64,000 nucleotides of DNA from Lithospermum erythrorhizon (taxonomy: Eukaryota > Streptophyta > Magnoliopsida > Boraginales > Boraginaceae). Under the pieces are notes generated by a model. The model was not told where the DNA came from, searched no databases, and saw only the letters and a program-made list of their open reading frames with translations. Below, one piece after another: positions 52,010 through 63,748 of this stretch (positions are counted from its first letter, which is position 1; each line of letters starts with the position of its first letter). The position numbers and the translations under genes were made by a program. The DNA is taken from positions 1 through 64,000 of the forward strand of contig JADFUC010000331.1 of assembly GCA_019722365.1 (NCBI GenBank), in the 5' to 3' direction.

Positions 52010-52978
52010 ATGAGCCTAAGCTTGAAAATGTCCGAATTGAGAGAATTCGAGGATGTGTTTCCGAAAGATTTGCCAGGACTACCTCCGAACAGAGAGATTG
52101 AATTTTCGATCGAAGTGGTACCGGGAACGGCTCCGATATCTATGGCACCGTACAGAATGGCTCCAGCAGAGTTGAAAGAGTTGAACACGCAGTTGCAGGA
52201 GTTGTTGGAAAAGGGATTTATAAGGCCGAGTTATTCTCCATGGGGTGCTCCAGTATTGTTCGTCAAGAAGAAGGATGGAACGATGAGGCTTTGTATTGAT
52301 TACCGACAGTTGAACAAAGTGACTATTAAGAACCGGTACCCGTTGCCAAGGATTGATGATCTTTTTGACCAACTGAGGGATGCGAAGGTCTTTTCAAAAA
52401 TTGATTTGAGGTCTGGATATCACCAATTGAGAATTAAGGAAGATGATATATCAAAATCAGCGTTTCGAACAAGATACGGGCACTATGAGTTCTTGGTGAT
52501 GCCGTTTGGGTTGACAAATGCACCAGCAGCTTTCATGGACCTGATGAATCGTGTTTTTCGGGAGTTCTTGGATAAGTTCGTGGTTGTATTTATTGATGAC
52601 ATCTTAATCTATTCTAAGAGTGAGTTGGAACATGAAGAGCATTTGAGGAAAGTATTGGAAATCTTACGGGTAAATCAGTTGTACGCAAAGTTTTCAAAGT
52701 GTGAATTTTGGTTGGGGAAGTGCGATTCTTAGATGCGTTATCTCGGCGAAGGTAATAGGTGTGGACCCACAAAAGGTGGAAGCGGTGATGAATTGGGAGA
52801 GGCCTCGAGTGTGGTGATGAGAAGTTTCTTAGGTTTAGCTGGATATTACAGAAGATTCATACAAGACTTTTCGTTGATCGCTGCTCCGATGACCAAGTTG
52901 ACAAGGAAGGGTGTACCATTTGTTTGGGGCGAAGAGTGTGATGCCTGTTTGATGAAATTTGAAAGGAGATTATTCTGA
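52010..52978 (+). pseudogene. Tekay reverse transcriptase
   Basis: An open frame of 240 codons (52010-52732) holds the N-terminal [31 protein letters not shown], the RT core [40 protein letters not shown] and the catalytic [10 protein letters not shown]. It stops after [11 protein letters not shown], but a second frame (52733-52978) continues with SFLGLAGYYRRF, the thumb and connection region. The RT is the best preserved part of the element. Its catalytic DD pair is present. The stop at 52730 comes from a small shift, and no protein could be made as a full polyprotein. Confidence 0.85.
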
Positions 52979-52984
52979 CACCCA

Positions 52985-53345
52985 GTATTGTGTGCAGATC
53001 GAGGCAGAGGGGTATGTGGTGTACAACGATGCTTCGCGTCGGGGGTTAGGTTCTTAGCATTAATGGAGAATGGGAAGGTAATCGCAAGTAACAGACAATT
53101 GAAGAACCATGAAGAATTATCCTACCGTGACTTGGAGTTAACTTGTGATTGTTTAGCTTTAAAAATTTGGAACCTTACTTGTATGAGATTGATACGGATA
53201 TTCCTGAGACGAGAGTTTGAAATGCATCGCCGCGGAGGGGCTGAATTTAAGGCGGCGGTGGGCCAGAGTTTGCAGTGACTACGTCGGCGATTGAATATCA
53301 TCCGGGGAAAGCCAATGTAGTGGCGGACGCACTTAAGCCGAGGAA
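52985..53345 (+). pseudogene. Tekay RNase H remnant
   Basis: YVVYNDASRRGLG (about 53014-53053) is the first RNase H block, with the catalytic Asp at ND. ALMENGKVIASNRQLKNHEE and LSYRDLELT follow at 53061-53150. The second Asp-containing part is out of frame. It would remove RNA from RNA-DNA hybrids. Confidence 0.7.
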
Positions 53346-53599
53346 GGTGGAAGGAGCCAAAGAGGGAGTTGAAAGCAGTTAGGATAAATTTTGAAGAGTT
53401 GGAGGTGATGGATCTTTGTTGGCCTATATGAAGGTGAGACCAGTGTTGCTAGATAAAATAGGAGAGATGCAAAGAAAGATGAGAAAGTCTGCAGGCACAG
53501 TGGGAAAGCGAAAGAGGGAGGTAAATCTGAGTTTACGGTGGGCGATGATGGTATTCAGCGTTTAGGAGAGCGAGTGGTTGTGCCCAACAGCCCAGAGCA

Positions 53600-54480
53600 C
53601 GAAAAAGAGGAGATCTTGGATGAGGCTCACAATGCTTCATATAATATGCATCCAGGAAGTACGAAAATGTATCGAAATTTAAGGGAGAACTATTGGTAGC
53701 CGAGAATGAAGAAAGAAATTACTGATTTTGTAGCGAAAGTGTTTGATTGTCAACGAGTCAAGATTGATATAAACCTTCCTTGGGGTTCTTTGCAACGCTA
53801 CCGATACGAATGGGCGTGGGGAGAAGATCACCATGGACTTTGTGTTTGGGCTTCAGCTTCGAGAAAAGAAATGATGGGATTTGGGTAATTGTGGATAGAT
53901 TATCTAAGACATTTCATTTTTCTACCTATTAAGGCAATCGATGGGCGGAGAGGTTGGCCAAGATATGCGTAGACCAGTGGTGAGACTACGTAGGGGTGCG
54001 GAGAGTATTGTTTCGGATAGGGATGCGAGTTCGCCGCCGAGGAATTTGAGGAGGCTTCCGGGAGGCGTGGAATGAGTCCATTTGAGTACCCTACGTTTCA
54101 TCCTCGAAGCGGACGGATTATCGAGAAACGATTCAAGCGTTGGAGAGGACATGTTGCGAGCTTGTGTGTTGAGTTTCTCACGGTAGTTGGGATGAGAGTT
54201 GCGAGAAAATGGGAATTAAGCTTATAATAACGGTTTTCAAGCGGCATTGGGATGGCACGTTCGAGGAAGCTTTGTATGGCCGGAGGTGTAGGACTCCGAT
54301 ATGTTAGAATAAGTGGGGGAAAAGAAATATTTATGGAGTGCGAGTTGGTGGAGAGTTCGATAGAGAGAGGGTGAAAGTGATACAACAACATTTAAGAATG
54401 ACCTGAGGATAGACAAAAAATGCATTTGTCCGGCGCCGAGTAGATTTGTCGTTCGAGGTGGGTGACCGGTATTTTGAAGA
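53600..54480 (+). pseudogene. Tekay integrase remnant
   Basis: MHPGSTKMYRNLRENYW (from about 53647) and MKKEITDF (53706) are the zinc-binding N-terminal region. The core begins near WVIVDRLSKTFHFL (about 53883). Later pieces, heavily frame-shifted, include RWRGHVASLCVEFL (from about 54137). The DDE triad cannot be read intact. It would insert the DNA copy into chromatin. Confidence 0.65.
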
Positions 54481-54890
54481 TATCTCGTGGGCGTAATGAG
54501 GTTCGGGGAGAAGAGAGGAAGTTAGTCCCAGATTACATTGGACCGTTGAAATCTTGACAAAGGTGGGAGCTGATGTAGCTTACCATTGGCATTACCTAGA
54601 AAAGTGGAGAGGATTCATAGTATTCCATGTGTCTTGAGAATGCGTCTTGGGATGAGTCGCGCATCTTAGAGTTTTAGCCCGGATGACTTGGAGTGCAGAT
54701 GGAGGCCACAAAAGGGAGGACGGTGAGGATCTTGGATACGAAAGACAAGGTCTTTGAGGAACAAAGAAGTGAAATTTGTAAAGTTTGTGGAGGAATCATC
54801 GAAGTGGAGGAAGCCCCACGTGGGGTGGCGAGAAAGAGGAGGAGGATATATGAGGAAACCGTTACCCTTGACTTTTAAATGCGAGGTTAG
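54480..54890 (+). pseudogene. Chromodomain-like tail of the Tekay integrase
   Basis: KVGADVAYHWHYLEKWRG (about 54560-54613) and TVRILDTKDKVF, RNKEVKFVKF (about 54720-54790) match the stretch after integrase that ends in a chromodomain in chromoviruses. The chromodomain of this lineage guides insertion to heterochromatin. Broken by shifts. Confidence 0.6.
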
Positions 54891-54954
54891 TGATCTTGGT
54901 TGTTTCATTCTTGCCTTTAGTAGCTTTCGGTTGAGAATTCGGGCGAAATTTTTT

Positions 54955-54970
54955 GTTAGGTAAGGTAGAA
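54955..54970 (+). promoter_or_regulatory. Polypurine tract of the Tekay element
   Basis: Gttaggtaaggtagaa directly before the 3' LTR start tgtaataacc at 54971. Preceded by gggcgaaatttttt, the usual upstream word in this lineage. Confidence 0.65.
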
Positions 54971-57015
54971 TGTAATAACCGATAGCCACTCGTTAATTAA
55001 TAAATTAAAATGTGAGATTATTAAATTTAATTACGTAAATTTGGAAACCAGCTTAATATTTTATATGCGTTAAATATTGTATTCGGAAGTTAGTTAAACG
55101 AAGTATCGATTGAATTATCGTCGGTTTCACCGCGACAACGGTGCCATTAAGCCCCTGAAACCAAGTTGTGACCCGACAACAAGAATAGAGAAGGACCGAA
55201 CTCCTACTTTCTGGCGAGATGTGAAGACACAATCTATTACTCGGTTGTTTATTTTCTTGCTAAAGCGAACGCGTCTTCTTGGTAGGTTTCTCTGTATACC
55301 ATGATGTAATATCTAATAACTATATTGCCCAGGTGTTACCTTTTCTCCATAGTAGTAATAAGGCTGCCTAGTAATAATATAATACTCCGTAAATAGTGTT
55401 GTAGTAGTCTCCATTTATGTGGTTTGATTTTAGGGTAGCAAGTTTAGGATTAATTATGCATGGTCCTCCTTATTAAATTGAGTAAGTTATATGCATATAG
55501 TTATTGTTGGAATCTTAAAGACAGGCGATTTTAATAATACTACTAAGCTATTGAGCAATTCATCATATATTCATATGTAGTAACTAACTAGTATATACAT
55601 ATATATCGATTATCTTATATGTATAGTTATCTCGTTTGTTATTGATTGTATATTTATTATTTTAAGATATTATTGATTATAATTATTTTTGAAGCTTAGA
55701 TTATAATCTAAGAGTTGATAATGATTGATATTTGGGGTAGAAAGTGTGGTTATGGTTGAGTTGACTTTAAGTGATTTGATTGACTTTATCTAAAATATGG
55801 TTGTTAATGTAAATATGTTATTGGACGTTATCGTGATTATTTTGGGATACAATTATAAGTTATAGAAATTGTTGGAAGAAAATAGGTGGAATTAATCTTA
55901 GTGGATTTTGAGAGGTAAGGGGACTTAGGGATTAGAGGTCGATAGTAATGGTTTAATTAATTGGGGAAGGATTGAAGTGGGTTGATTGAAAGTGATTGGA
56001 AATGTTGGAAATTTAACTTGAATAAGAAATAGAATTGTAAGTTTAGTCCGGGTAGTGAGATTTGTCTTTGCAGTGTTATTGAAACATAATTAGTAATCTT
56101 TACGTAAGTTGTCAATTTATAAGCAGGCGGTTAAAAAGTGTAGATTTAAATTAGGATAAAGGTTGAAATGATTCTGAATAGTAATTATATTTTCGGATGT
56201 TTACATTCGGACTCGGGAGGGTGGGAGCGACGTGAGGATCGATTATTTGCTTAGGCGTAGAATGCTTGGCAAGGTGGGGATTTATCGGCTGGGTTGTTAC
56301 ACTTATTTATGTTTTGAGTAAGTATATGGTAATTGATTGTATTTGTGTCTGCTTTGTGATAAACTTATACGTGGCTTTAATAATGAAATTGTGAAATATT
56401 GACTTATCTGATTGGTTGGGTTAGATCGTTATGGTATATTTTATTTTGTGGTATTCATGTTTGAGTATGTATATGTTTGGAGTGTATTCGGTAGAGTATA
56501 TTTGTGTTATGGGCGTATGCGTAGTGTATTTTTTGCGAGAATAGTCACATATGTAAAATTGTTGCGTCGTGTGTGTATTATGGATGCTACATTGAATTTG
56601 TGTGTGGTTGGTATTATATGTGATCTGTGGTGTGTGATTGGAGGAAGTTTGGGATGAGGTGGGGTGCTTTCGAAGAGTGAACTGTTGGGGAAAAGGATGT
56701 ATGTTGTTGGGTGTTCGAAGGGTGAGCACACGGAAAAGTGATGGTGTTATATATGATGTTATTGTGGTTCTTTTCGTAAGTTATTTTATTGTGGTTGTAG
56801 TATGAACGTAGTGTTGTGAAATTTTGCTGTTTACTCGTTTGATTATGTGATATGGAGTATGACCCGTGAGTTAACGTAAGTTGAATTTTCTATAATGTGT
56901 GCATTTGTTGGCGATAGTTATTTACTGTTATGATACTTGGATAGTTAGTATATTTTAAGTATTATATATATAAATGTGTACATCCATCTTATCGCTATGT
57001 ACATATATAAAGATA
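54971..57015 (+). repeat. 3' LTR of the Tekay element, truncated
   Basis: Starts TGTAATAACCGATAGC and follows the 5' LTR throughout, for example the block gttattggac at 48529 and 55819 and ataataaggctgcctagtaa at 48056 and 55355. The match ends at about 57015 in a TA-rich tract. The last 500 or so bases, present at 49740-50243, are missing. Confidence 0.85.
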
Positions 57016-57128
57016 AAACTGCCCATGGAAGCAAAGAGTCGAGCAAGACGTACCTGCGGAGAGATGCTCTGAAGCGGTTCCAGGCGGCGCTATGAAGCAG
57101 CGACATTAGTAGGGTTTAAATCGGCCAT
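57016..57128 (-). pseudogene. Antisense ORF of the Tat element, part 1
   Basis: On the minus strand an ATG at 57128 begins MADLNPTNVAAS, then after one stop continues RRLEPLQSISPQVRLARLF and ASMG up to the Tekay boundary. This is the natural start of the antisense frame whose remainder is at 47654-46860. The purine-rich 57130-57260 is its possible leader. Confidence 0.45.
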
Positions 57129-57378
57129 GGGAGAATGAAGTCGTGGTAGGGGAGGGAGTAAAGAGGAAGATAGGGGAAGGAGATTTCTAAAAATAGCAAG
57201 AAATAAGAAGTGAGAATTGGAAAAGTGAAGTGAGAAAAGAAAAGTTTACATTTTAAAGGAAAATATGATTGTCCTTTGGGATTTTGTAGCCTTTCGGATG
57301 GGAGGGTAATGCGATAAGTTTATTGTAACTTTGATACCGTTTCCATCTCAAAAAATGGCGGCATCATTATAATAGTGT

Positions 57379-57392
57379 TAAAGGGGGCAATT
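57379..57392 (+). promoter_or_regulatory. Polypurine tract of the Tat element
   Basis: Ttaaagggggcaat directly before the 3' LTR start tgatataaatg. A G-rich PPT of this kind is usual for Tat elements. Confidence 0.65.
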
Positions 57393-57961
57393 GATATAAA
57401 TGTAATTTATGGACAAAAGACAAAAAGAATGTCCATTAAAAGCCTATTTAAGGATACACTTAAAGGCCTCCATTTAGGAGAAAGGGACAATGCGTCGATG
57501 GGATGTTGACCTTTGTCATGTCGCCATGAAGCAGCTGCGTTTCATATAAATGCCCACCGTACTTCACGTTCGGAGGTAATTCTTAACCCTATTTAGCAGG
57601 TTATTCCACTTGGACAATTCTTGGCTTTTTAAACCGAATTATTTGCGGTGACTTGAGTCATGTGCAGGTACACAGAACCTCGCCGGCCTTAGCGATAGAC
57701 GAAACATGTCACCGGGGCAGACTTGAGTCGATGCAGGCAAATGCGCCGCTGCTCCGCTTTGGACAAGCGAGGCACTGTAGCGCCCAATAAAGAACCCAAT
57801 CGAGGAACACGGAACTTCCTCGCATGATGCTTACTCGGCCGGCGAGGCTCATTCGAGATGACCGCCCACTTAGGAATGCTTCACCCGAGAAAGATGTGGC
57901 ACGAGGCGAGGCGAGGTCCCAGTCCATAGGCCCTGGCCAAAATCCTCAGCATCAACATAAT
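57393..57961 (+). repeat. 3' LTR of the Tat element
   Basis: Tgatataaatgtaattta start. It shares cacttaaaggcctccattta with the 5' LTR and has related downstream words up to gaggtccc (57913, compare 37590) and aatcctc-a-catca (57950, compare 37620). Tcatataaatgcc at 57542 sits where the 5' LTR has its TATA box. The end is uncertain. Confidence 0.65.
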
Positions 57962-59784
57962 TGCCCTTTTTCTTTTGGTAGAAGATCTTAGTGCCCCAGT
58001 CTTATTTTATATTGTCTTATTTGTTTAGGTTTATATGATGCAACATGTAGATAATGAAATTGGTAATTTTGATCTTCTGTAAATAATTGAATGATTATTG
58101 TTTTATGTCTTCAAAACAATGTGTTACTGTTTGTCAAAAGTAGTGTTCCAATTGTTGGTTAAGTTTATCATGTTGATTATGCTTTTAAGGTTTATATTAG
58201 CAGTGCTAATTAATTCATGTGTATGCTAAGTGCCAAAAACATAAGTCAAGAGGCAGAAAATATGAAATTGACTATGGACTCCTGAACAATAAGAGCATAG
58301 CACTGATATCTGATTGCTATTTGTTTCAAGCCATGTGACTAATGCAGTTTTATTTTCTTTAGCAGGATTTGGTCTTAGCATGTGAGTCCCTTGGGCCCAA
58401 TTTGATTTGAGGGGTGATTGAATGTTACATAAATTAATACTCAATAAATTAATAAATATCTTAAAATAAAAAGTTAATACTCTTTAAACTAATACTTGAT
58501 AAATTAATAAACACGTTAAAATAATAAGTTTGTAGGACCCGATTTGGATCTGTTAAAACAAATCAATAATATAATAAGATAATAATTTTTCGGAAAATCA
58601 CTTTATAGTTTAGGTACCAGAAAAATCATAAAATATTTCTTATAAATTAAAAAGATAATTATTACAATCTAGTGAAATTATGATTTTATTGTTATTTGTT
58701 TTCTTTCAAAGTTCAAATCTTGTTAGAGTTCATCAATGATTTTTTCATATGGCATGCTATAGTTCTAGATAGTGTTTTCGAATTGTAACATAAAGTTTTT
58801 TTCTTATTGAAGGAGAAAAAATGTTTGCTTTGCCGTAACAGTTTCCAAATGAATCCTATAATTTTTAGCTTCATCCTTAACATTGTTTTGAATGATAGTA
58901 GCCACAATTTCTTCTAAACTTTGAACCTCTTAACATGCTTCATTTAACCCGGATAGTTAATTAGATTGTTGATATCCATCTTAATACAATAGCTATATTG
59001 ATTAATCGTTGTCTCGAGGTCTTGAATTTCTTCATCAAAAGTGGACTTATATGAATTTCTTTCAATGTCACTACTCGAACGAATTTTACACAGATCAAAA
59101 AGTCGATTACTAGAGCCCAATTGGTACCATTCTAATTCGTCACAACATAACCAATAATCAAATATTTTCTGCAGATGAATGTCATTGACAAACTTTCATC
59201 AACCATAGATAAATGTCATTGGCAAGACTTTCATCAATCACTTCATCAAATGAATGTCATTCACAATAAATAACCGATGCGACTTGTGCATATCGATTGT
59301 CTCGAACTACTTAGGACGGCGAAACTAGGAAGTGGTAACCAGCCGTTGAAAAATAGAGAACAAAAAGTTTACGATGTTCTTCTAGATCTCAAACAAAACA
59401 AAAACCAATGAAAAGGTAGGTCTCAATTTTTTTTTCCCACAAAAATTGAGGAAAATATTAAGAGCCAAATAAGGAAAGAATTGAAAAAATTCAGATCCAA
59501 ACAATAACGAAGAGAGATTCAGATGTCGAACATAGATATGTGAACAATATGAAATAAAAGAACAAAATCCTGAGGGGATGCTACTTTGTAGAATATCCCC
59601 GACAAGGGGCTTGAAAAATATTTTATTCACTCGAAGATCTTGGGCAATCACAGCAATAAGAATAGCCAGTATTGTAAATTGTATTAAATAAAAGCGATTA
59701 AACCCTTCTTAGGCAGACTAGTTTCATATTTTTAGATACAATATAAAATACTTATGATAATAATACTTAACATGATACTCAAGG
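57962..59784. other. Unassigned AT-rich DNA, no gene
   Basis: No recognised coding frame. A tttctttagcag word at 58356 resembles a splice acceptor, but no matching exon is supported. The block 59175-59265 holds three loose copies of aatgtcattgacaaactttcatca. A minus frame at 59382-59651 (89 codons) has no family. The left end may contain the lost 3' part of the SINE at 36796. Confidence 0.4.
58430..58540. repeat. Repeated ctc/ttgataaattaata words
   Basis: The words actcaataaattaataaat, cttgataaattaataaac and ttaaaataataagtttgt recur with about 60-base spacing. Similar words occur in dispersed plant non-autonomous DNA elements, but I found no terminal repeats here. Confidence 0.4.
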
Positions 59785-60239
59785 TTTTTTTTTTCTTTTA
59801 GAGTAAACCCTCGTCTGGGACCTTCGTGTTAATTAAAATAAAATAAAGAGTTAATACATAGTTTTACTTGGGATGAAATGCAGAGACATACAAAAGAAAC
59901 AAATATTAATTTAGAGTATAAAAGGCGAGGGCTCATCTGATAACATAGCAACCTAAATAGCTCAAAACAATACAAACCAAACAAAAAGCAGTATAAAGAA
60001 TAAAGAGCTGACATAGGAAAACACCATGAACCAACAATCCAAAATCGGCCTCGGGCATAGAGGCGCCCCGCCTTTCTCCCGGTGTCTGGCGTTCCTAAGC
60101 ACTTCCGTTCGCGTCGCTGGGCGCCCGGAAAGGAAAGTTTAACGTCTGCCTAGTGCGACTTTAGCCACCCAATCGACGTCGATTTTACTCACGCCAAACA
60201 TGGATCAGCTCCGACCTGCCACTGCAAAATTAACCCTGA

Positions 60240-63200
60240 ACAACTATGTTATGTCGAAGCCAATGAGCCTTATGCTTACCGTGGACCATGTTGAAAGTAA
60301 GGTGGTTTCACCGAGATCCGTGAAATTTACGGTGTAACACCGCCAAAATATGATAGGCGGTGAAGCTCGGCATCCAAAGCGGTAGCAGGCAAAGCGGAAT
60401 CCCACGACCATAACGTCTCCTGAGCATCTCGAATGATACCCCCAAACATCTTTAAAGGCACCATCAATATTAAGTTTAAGGATACCCGTTGGAGGCTTAA
60501 CCCACATCAACTTCACAGGCTTCTTCGGGCGAGGTTTGAGAGGATGCACATCGAACAAAGCGGCACCCTCGAGTCCCTCGGCCTCGGTGTTTATAATCTG
60601 TGTCGGATTGGACAATGATAGAGAAGCGATGATTAACTGCCAGCGACCCCATAGAAAGCTATACCGTTGCTTTCGCCCGTACTTATCCTTATTCACGAGC
60701 CACCTGGCGACCGAAGAATTAACACGGAATGAGCCGCGAATGTGGCGCCTTCGGAAATAGTAGGCTTGAGCTTTGAAGAAATGATGGTGGTGAAAATGCC
60801 TTCCGTAACTCAAGCGTCATGGCGTAATGATCCCGAACTGAATAGCAATCCGGTTGGTAGGTAAGACATGATTAAAGGCTCTCGACACTCCGGCGGCATT
60901 AACATTTAGAGCGGGTGAGGCCACCCATGATGAAGAAGTATCAATAGAAAGCCAATTCTTAAGATTTGCCATACCCGAAGAGCGTCTTTAGGAATGGTAG
61001 AGACCGGATAGCGAGAATAAATTGCAGGCGACTTAGCAGAACCGGATCGTATCATAAGCACCACTTAAACTAGACGGCATTTGTTAAGCTTCCATATCGG
61101 ATATCGCCACCACGAGAAATAATGGAGGCGGTGGATCTCCGCCCGTTAATTTGAGAAAGTCAGCGACACGAGATAAGTTCCCGAGCACCATCGACCGAAA
61201 TCTTTAACCTGATCACAGCTCGAACTCTCGAGTTGATTGGACCGGCCAGCCAGAATCGGCCCAAAAGTACAATTCCCACAGCCCAGCCCGGCCAATGCAA
61301 GTGCTCTTCGGCTGCGAATAGCGCTGGCAGCTTCCAATCCAGTGGACATATGTACCACCTGTCGTGGAGTGGATGAGCATTTACGCAATGTTAGCCAACA
61401 TATATTTGCTCCGCATGGGGCGTCCGGCCCTTGGCGGAACGATTTAACCATGCGAAGCATCAGCCGTGTCCTCAAAAGATCGAAATTCACCCCCCGCTGA
61501 AACGGCGTTTGTCCCCAACTGACACCAAGTGACATACTCCCCAGAAAGGAATTTGGTAAAAATAATTTTAACTTTCTCTGAACCGTGAAAACATCTTAAT
61601 CCTTTGTAAGAAATAGAGTGGGAAGGTTGAAAGAACCGTGAATAGAGTAATAATGCATTAGGAAAGATTATTTTGTTGCAGTAGCCCAGTATTCGAATTC
61701 TATCCAAAGTGAGTCGAGCAAGCTCTGCACATCATGAAAATCGGAATACCCAGATAGGTAAAAGGTAAAGATTCTTTTTTAAACCCCATCGCCTTCAACA
61801 CCACATTGGCTCGGTCATGGTTGGCTTGATAGAAAATATGCCTGGCAACCCATGCGTTTTTATAAGCGCTGAGAAATGGATTGATAATGATCAGGGCATG
61901 CATGAACTTTATTAGAGAGAAGTCTTTTAACCCGTTACAAAAGCGGCAAACGTCATCATGAAGGCTAAACACGGATCCGGTAGATTCTGACTAGAGTTAT
62001 AACCAATTTCGGTTAAGCGTCACGAGCTAGTCCACGAGAAGATACTCTGGGCTATAATAAATAAAAGAAGGAGCGAGGAATCCTTATTTGTCGAACCCCA
62101 TGGTGGACTTGAAGTACCACGAGTCAAATCTCCATTCAACATAATAGAGAACCATGAATTACTCACACCTGACATGATCCTGTCGATCAGTATCCGCCAA
62201 ACCCGAATTTTCGAAGGACCGGTTAAGGAAGTCGAGATAATATATGAAGGCTTTGGTGTATCGAAACTGATACATTACCCCCGACACTTGCTGTCGATGT
62301 GGTGAACCAATTCTTGAGCCAAAAGAATATTATCTCGAATGAGCCTACCTTTGGCGAACTGATACGTGCTCCGAGATAATCTTAGGAAGGAGGGTGGAAA
62401 GTGCGAATTCACCCGGCTTAGTGATAATCTTGTGTAGTAACCTGAAGCTAATGGGAGCATTACTCAGGTCACAGCCCGTCGCATTTAGGAATCAGAGATA
62501 ACGTAGATGTTAGCCCCCAGGCAACTCGACACAGAAAAGAAGTAGCAAATTACTTTATAGACACTATTTTTGTCCATTGAAAACAACCTCGCCGGTTTGC
62601 TCACGTCGTGGGCAAAAGCGAGCAAACCATTATCTCCCTTGTGATAATGAAGCGGTATGCAATCAATAAGATCCCTTCGAAGCTAGACATGATATTATTA
62701 AAACGACTACGGTATGCGATCAATAGATCCCGCTCAAGCTGGAGCCCTTGATGTCTGGAAACTTTGTTGAAAATGTCTAACAGAGATCCATGACCGGTGC
62801 TTTATCCGCGCCCGATCCAGAAGTTTCGAAAATACCCTCGCAAATCATCACCTTCTCTTCCACACTTTCAACCATAGTGAAAACATTGCCAAACACCTCA
62901 CGATTCCATTTTTTGAGGCAAAGTGTGAAACTCTTGAATTCGGTTATGAGGCGCAAAAGCGGGTCCCCCGATGCAGGCAGACCGCTGACTTCTCAGAACA
63001 TCGAACAAGGAATCATTTTTCAGCCACGTATTTTGAAAACGAAAAGAGCCCCTAGGTGCGCCTTGGGTCATCTGGAATTCTACAAGAAGGGGGAAATGAT
63101 CCGATCCCGTTTTAGCCAAATGCCGAATATTCAAAGAAAGTACCGTCGATACGAAGATTGATTACCTTGACAGTCCAACCGTTGGCTTCTTCCATTAGTC

Positions 63201-63748
63201 CTCGTGAATTTAGACCTCACAAAACCAGCATCCAGGAGATTACAGTCAAGAAGACATTGAGTAAAATCGGTCATGGACATAGCGTCAGGGGCATTAAAAC
63301 CAATTACATTTCGTCCCACATTTATGAAGAGCATTAAGAATCTCCCGTCGCGATCGAGGGTAGAATTTTGTGCATAACTCCGGGCTCATACGCGCCCCGA
63401 ATTCCGTCGCTCGGCCCGCATTGCGGACACATAAACCCGCGATGAAAAGATGAAGCTTCAAAGTAATATTATGAACAACCTGCAAATGTACATGTTGCCT
63501 ATGATTACACCCAAGATGAGTCGCCTCGAAACCACGGAAATTCAAAACAGCAAATATGACGAAATCTTTGCCAAAGCAATGATCAAAATTAAACTTTTTA
63601 CGATAGCTATCAATATTGGAAGATTAATCTTAGGTTCTTGAATAGCTAAGAAATCAAACTTATGGGTTCTCTTTATATTTTTAATTCTCCTGCAGGTTGG
63701 ATTGTTACCAATCCCCCTCAGGTTCCAACATAAAATTTTAGTCGACAT
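60240..63748 (-). pseudogene. L1 ORF2: endonuclease, reverse transcriptase, RNase H
   Basis: Starts MSTKILCWNLRGIGNNP at 63748, the usual first residues of plant L1 endonuclease, with IQEPK following. Other endonuclease pieces: LLDAGFVRSKFTRTNGR (about 63240) and TGSDHFPLLVEFQ (about 63110), the SDH motif being intact. RT pieces: GRLIRDNILLAQELVHHID (about 62345), a decayed FADD-like HDDV near 61958, and LPFTYLGIPIF (about 61760). Near the end VKLMWVKPPTGILKLNIDGAF (about 60520) is the RNase H block with its Asp. At least seven shifts or stops intervene, so no full protein is possible. A C-terminal RNase H is known from several plant L1 families. Confidence 0.78.

Larger units (their letters stand above)
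47655..57015 (+). mobile_element. Ty3/gypsy Tekay/Del chromovirus, nearly complete
   Basis: 5' LTR 47655-50243, gag with zinc knuckles, protease, RT, RNase H, integrase, a chromodomain-like tail, polypurine tract and 3' LTR (54971-57015). The 3' LTR lacks about the last 500 bp, so the right target duplication cannot be tested. RT motifs are of the Tekay/Del type. It inserted in the antisense frame of the Tat element. The two LTRs differ by many small substitutions and 1-3 base indels, so the insertion is old or the sequence is noisy. All reading frames except RT are broken. Confidence 0.88.
36881..57961 (+). mobile_element. Ty3/gypsy Tat-lineage retrotransposon, nested and decayed
   Basis: Two related LTRs (36881-37650 and 57393-57961) bracket a gag remnant, a Tat-type pol remnant, a 3' region with an antisense frame, and a polypurine tract. 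The span is 21 kb because two later insertions lie inside: an LTR at 39798-42332 and a Tekay element at 47655-57015. The element's own sequence is about 9 kb. Assignment to Tat rests on pol motifs (GATYQRMVNAIF and MEIYMDDMLIK) and on the late integrase end. No protease segment was found between gag and pol, where the first insertion sits. It cannot encode working proteins. Confidence 0.75.

Noticed and set aside
61146..61535. 129-codon minus-strand frame as a separate gene
   Set aside because: It continues the LINE ORF2 region after the RT. Its plus-strand partner at 61237-61500 is a shadow.
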